A stretch of 64,000 bases of DNA, from positions 1 through 64,000 of the forward strand of contig CALJIF010000062.1 in the NCBI GenBank assembly GCA_937974275.1, given 5' to 3'. The notes beneath the pieces were generated by a model. That model did not search any database. It saw nothing but the letters and a program-made list of their open reading frames with translations, and was not told the DNA's origin. Source of the stretch: an uncultured Flavobacteriales bacterium (GTDB lineage: Bacteria > Bacteroidota > Bacteroidia > Palsa-965). Within the stretch, counting starts at the first letter, position 1; each line of letters opens with the position of its first letter. A program made the translations under genes and the position numbers. Shown here piece after piece: positions 61,442 through 64,000 of the stretch.

Positions 61442-62602
61442 ATGGCTACTGAAGTAAAAAACGTTGAATACGGTTTAGATAAAATATTTGAAGGTGCTCA
61501 GGATTTCCTGCCACTATTGGGAACAGACTATGTAGAATTTTACGTAGGTAATGCGAAACAATCAGCGCACTTTTATAAAACGGCTTTCGGTTTTCAGTCC
61601 TGCGCTTATGCAGGTTTGGAAACAGGTGTACGTGACCGCGCCTCTTATGTGTTGTCGCAAGGAAAAATTCGTTTGGTATTAACAACACCATTAAACAGCG
61701 AATCCCCGATTGCAGAACACATCAAGAAACACGGGGACGGTGTTAAGGTGATTGCATTGTGGGTAGAAGATGCGACAAAGGCATTTGAAGAAACTACAAA
61801 GCGAGGTGCGAAGCCTTTCATGACGCCGACTTTGGAAAAAGACGAACATGGTGAAGTTATTCGTTCCGGTATTTATACATACGGTGAAACAGTTCACATT
61901 TTCGTAGAGCGCAAAAAGTATGATGGTCCGTTTTTGCCGGGCTATAAAAAGTGGGAATCGGATTATAATCCATCTCCTGTTGGATTGAAATTCATTGACC
62001 ACATGGTTGGTAACGTTGGTTGGGGAGAAATGAATCAGTGGGTGAAGTGGTACGAAGATGTTATGGGCTTTGTAAATTTCTTGTCGTTTGATGATAAAAC
62101 GATTCACACGGAATACTCCGCTTTAATGTCGAAAGTAATGTCGAACGGAAACGGACGAATCAAATTCCCGATTAACGAACCGGCTGAAGGCAAGAAGAAA
62201 TCTCAGATTGAAGAGTATCTTGATTTTTACGAAGGTCCGGGTTGTCAGCACATTGCAGTAGCAACAGATGACATCATCAAAACTGTTTCCGAGTTGCGTG
62301 CACGTGGCGTAGAATTTTTATCAGCGCCTCCACATTCCTATTACGAGGCAATTCCGGCACGTTTGGGTGAACACATGAAGATGATGAAAGAAGACATCAA
62401 CGTGTTGGAGAAGCTCAGCATTTTGGTTGATGCGGATGAAGAAGGTTATTTGCTTCAGATATTCACCAAACCTGTTGAAGACCGTCCGACGTTGTTTTAT
62501 GAAATCATTCAGCGTATGGGTGCTAAAGGATTCGGTGCCGGCAATTTCAAAGCGTTGTTTGAATCAATCGAACGCGAACAAGAGAAGCGCGGCACGTTGT
62601 AA
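61442..62602 (+). CDS. hppD: 4-hydroxyphenylpyruvate dioxygenase
   Basis: The protein has 386 residues. This Fe(II) enzyme converts 4-hydroxyphenylpyruvate to homogentisate, the substrate of HmgA. Two vicinal-oxygen-chelate halves are seen. Iron ligands are His in FIDHMVGNV, His in CQHIAVATDDI and Glu in FYEIIQRMG, and the C-terminal helix GFGAGNFKALFESIE is typical. Its own leader and promoter suggest control separate from hmgA, though both lie on the same strand. Confidence 0.97.
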   Translation: MATEVKNVEYGLDKIFEGAQDFLPLLGTDYVEFYVGNAKQSAHFYKTAFGFQSCAYAGLETGVRDRASYVLSQGKIRLVLTTPLNSESPIAEHIKKHGDGVKVIALWVEDATKAFEETTKRGAKPFMTPTLEKDEHGEVIRSGIYTYGETVHIFVERKKYDGPFLPGYKKWESDYNPSPVGLKFIDHMVGNVGWGEMNQWVKWYEDVMGFVNFLSFDDKTIHTEYSALMSKVMSNGNGRIKFPINEPAEGKKKSQIEEYLDFYEGPGCQHIAVATDDIIKTVSELRARGVEFLSAPPHSYYEAIPARLGEHMKMMKEDINVLEKLSILVDADEEGYLLQIFTKPVEDRPTLFYEIIQRMGAKGFGAGNFKALFESIEREQEKRGTL

Positions 62603-62623
62603 TAGGCGATACTTAAATCACAA

Positions 62624-62653
62624 GAAAGGCTGTCCTTCGGGATGGCCTTTTTA
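62624..62653 (+). terminator. Rho-independent terminator of hppD
   Basis: AAAGGCTGTCC and GGATGGCCTTT pair around a TTCG tetraloop and are followed by TTTA. It lies 22 bases after the hppD stop. Confidence 0.88.
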
Positions 62654-62691
62654 TTCGTGTTGTTATCGTTGTAAAAATGTAATTTGGTGGT

Positions 62692-63228
62692 GTGAAGAAA
62701 GCAGGTAAATACTTGTTAGTGGTGGCCGGTGTAATCGGTTTCATATTTGGCATTTGGTGGTTCGGATTCCGCGAATCGGGCTTAATGCAAACGCGGGTAT
62801 TGTCATCAGCAGGTGCGCAATATCAATTAAGCTTGCCCGGTGTTATGAATCCTGCACCACAACTTAATGACAATGCATCACTCCAATATGCAGATGCGGA
62901 CGCAGAATTGTACGTAGTAATTATTGACGATTCCAAAGACAAGATTACATCATTCGGTCTCGACTACGATTTGGATACGTACATGAAAATTGCATCGCGC
63001 AATATTGACAGCGTGGGTGTGTTCGTGAATGCCAAAAAGGAAATCAATAATTTGCCCGCATTACAAACGACTATTATCCGAAAGCAAGGAGGAAACGAAA
63101 CAACTTATTTGCTTACCTGCGTAGAGTCGGAAAAATTCTTTTACCAGATTTTACTCTGGACTCCGACCACGCGACTAGAGTCGAATCGTGAGACGATGGA
63201 AGCGATCATCGCATCTTTCAGCGAATAG
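62692..63228 (+). CDS. Membrane-anchored protein of unknown function
   Basis: The protein has 178 residues from a GTG start at 62692 (no ATG in frame nearby). An N-terminal membrane anchor (YLLVVAGVIGFIFGIWWFGF) is followed by a compact alpha/beta domain (AQYQLSLPGVM, AELYVVIIDDSKDKITSFGL, YLLTCVESEKFFYQILLW). The arrangement resembles small membrane-bound proteins of unknown function that pipelines describe as PsbP- or DUF-like; I assign no name. Convergent with aspS, stops 7 bases apart. Confidence 0.8.
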   Translation: MKKAGKYLLVVAGVIGFIFGIWWFGFRESGLMQTRVLSSAGAQYQLSLPGVMNPAPQLNDNASLQYADADAELYVVIIDDSKDKITSFGLDYDLDTYMKIASRNIDSVGVFVNAKKEINNLPALQTTIIRKQGGNETTYLLTCVESEKFFYQILLWTPTTRLESNRETMEAIIASFSE

Positions 63229-63235
63229 AATCGTA

Positions 63236-64000
63236 CTACAGCGTTTTAATGCTTAGCTCCTTCAATTGATGTTCGTCAATTACACTTGGCGTATCAATCA
63301 TGACATCGCGACCGGAATTATTTTTCGGGAAGGCGATAAAATCACGAATAGAATCGGCTCCTCCAAATAGCGAACACAAACGATCGAATCCGAAAGCGAT
63401 ACCGCCGTGCGGAGGTGCTCCAAATTCAAATGCATTCATCAGGAAGCCGAATTGCTCTTGCGCTTCCTCCGGAGAAAAGCCCAGTACGCCAAACATTTTT
63501 GCTTGTAGGTCTTTATCAAAAATTCGGATAGAACCACCGCCAACTTCCACGCCATTAATGACCATGTCGTACGCGTTTGCGCGAATATCGCCGTATGCAT
63601 CAGGATTGTCGAGCTTGGCAATATCTTCCGGCCATGGTGCGGTAAACGGATGGTGCATAGCAAACCAGCGATTAGCATCTTCATTGAATTCCAGTAACGG
63701 GAAATCAATTACCCACAAACACGAGAATTTATTTTTGTCGCGCAGCCCAAGCTGTGAGCCCATTTCAAGACGTAACTCCGACATGGCTTTGCGTGTTTTG
63801 TTCGCATTGCCCGCGAGGACTAAAATCAAATCGCCGGGTTGTGCATTACATGCAGCAGCCCATTTTTTCAATTCCTCTTCATTGTAGAACTTGTCAACGG
63901 AGGACTTCAAGGTTCCATCTTCGTTGTAACGCACGTACACCAATCCGGAAGCACCAATCTGCGGGCGCTTTACGAACTCTGTCAATTCATCCAGTTGTTT
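63236..64000 (-). CDS. aspS: Aspartyl-tRNA synthetase, C-terminal part (cut by window edge)
   Basis: The last 254 codons of a class II synthetase are present; the frame is open to the edge, so the N-terminal half lies outside. The bacterial-type GAD domain (ASGLVYVRYNEDG, SELRLEMGSQLGL) is followed by the catalytic core: FPLLEFNEDANRWFAMHHPFT, then motif 3 GIAFGFDRLCSLFGG with the ATP-binding Arg, and the C-terminal PSVIDEHQLKELSIK. It charges tRNA-Asp; the bacterial type with a GAD insertion is expected. Confidence 0.96.
   Translation of the reverse strand, partial: KQLDELTEFVKRPQIGASGLVYVRYNEDGTLKSSVDKFYNEEELKKWAAACNAQPGDLILVLAGNANKTRKAMSELRLEMGSQLGLRDKNKFSCLWVIDFPLLEFNEDANRWFAMHHPFTAPWPEDIAKLDNPDAYGDIRANAYDMVINGVEVGGGSIRIFDKDLQAKMFGVLGFSPEEAQEQFGFLMNAFEFGAPPHGGIAFGFDRLCSLFGGADSIRDFIAFPKNNSGRDVMIDTPSVIDEHQLKELSIKTL

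Noticed and set aside
1..64000. tRNA or rRNA genes in the intergenic gaps
   Set aside because: All gaps are short (under about 230 bases) and none shows a cloverleaf with a TTCRANNC T-loop or an rRNA stretch.

Overview
The window is a chromosomal segment of a Bacteroidota bacterium, most likely an environmental member of the Cytophagales/Chitinophagales/Flavobacteriales side of the phylum. The signs are: secreted proteins ending in type IX secretion (T9SS) sorting domains, SprB-type repeats, Bacteroidota-specific families (DUF3098, DUF3108-like, a DUF6427-like membrane protein), the phylum's promoter elements (TTG / TAnnTTTG) and no Shine-Dalgarno dependence. I see no rRNA, tRNA, CRISPR array, insertion sequence, prophage or plasmid gene. 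No gap between genes exceeds about 230 bases.

Layout. 1-3.7 kb: two minus-strand surface proteins with Ig/SprB repeats, the first cut by the window edge. 3.8-5.7 kb: dnaG. 5.8-12.7 kb: two tandem paralogous genes for secreted proteins of about 1137 residues. 12.7-16.6 kb: a minus-strand operon (secreted unknown, long-chain polyprenyl diphosphate synthase, two YwqK/MORN-repeat proteins). 16.6-24.4 kb: rlmN, an amidohydrolase, ispD, queA, truB, uppP, DUF3098 and ftsX. 24.5-30.8 kb: leuS, two envelope proteins and a tryptophan 2,3-dioxygenase. 31.0-33.7 kb: an ECF sigma factor, a five-module anti-sigma-like membrane protein and an MsrB lipoprotein. 33.8-37.2 kb: purD, two membrane proteins and purQ. 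37.4-40.1 kb: a SprB-repeat T9SS cargo. 40.1-43.9 kb: yicC-gmk-nadD and neighbours. 44-49 kb: a trans-sulfuration enzyme, an SDR and a secreted M43 metalloprotease. 49-57.7 kb: lipoproteins, polA, an M28 peptidase, cysS and a third YwqK protein. 57.9-64 kb: a threonine-dehydrogenase-like epimerase, trhO, the tyrosine-catabolic pair hmgA and hppD, and the C-terminal end of aspS.

Most of the content is housekeeping (replication, translation, purine, NAD and isoprenoid synthesis, cell division) with interspersed T9SS cargo and envelope lipoproteins. The most interesting signals are regulatory. A 14-bp palindrome ATGAC-N4-GTCAT occurs upstream of both the tryptophan dioxygenase and homogentisate dioxygenase genes, at nearly the same distance from the -7 element, which suggests a shared CRP/FNR-type activator of aromatic amino-acid breakdown. 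A near-perfect sigma-54 (-24/-12) site lies upstream of a DUF3108-like envelope gene. An ECF-type promoter (TGTAAC-N16-CGTC) lies in front of the sigma-factor/anti-sigma operon. Several genes have a TAnnTTTG element only 4-7 bases before the start codon, implying leaderless or nearly leaderless mRNAs.
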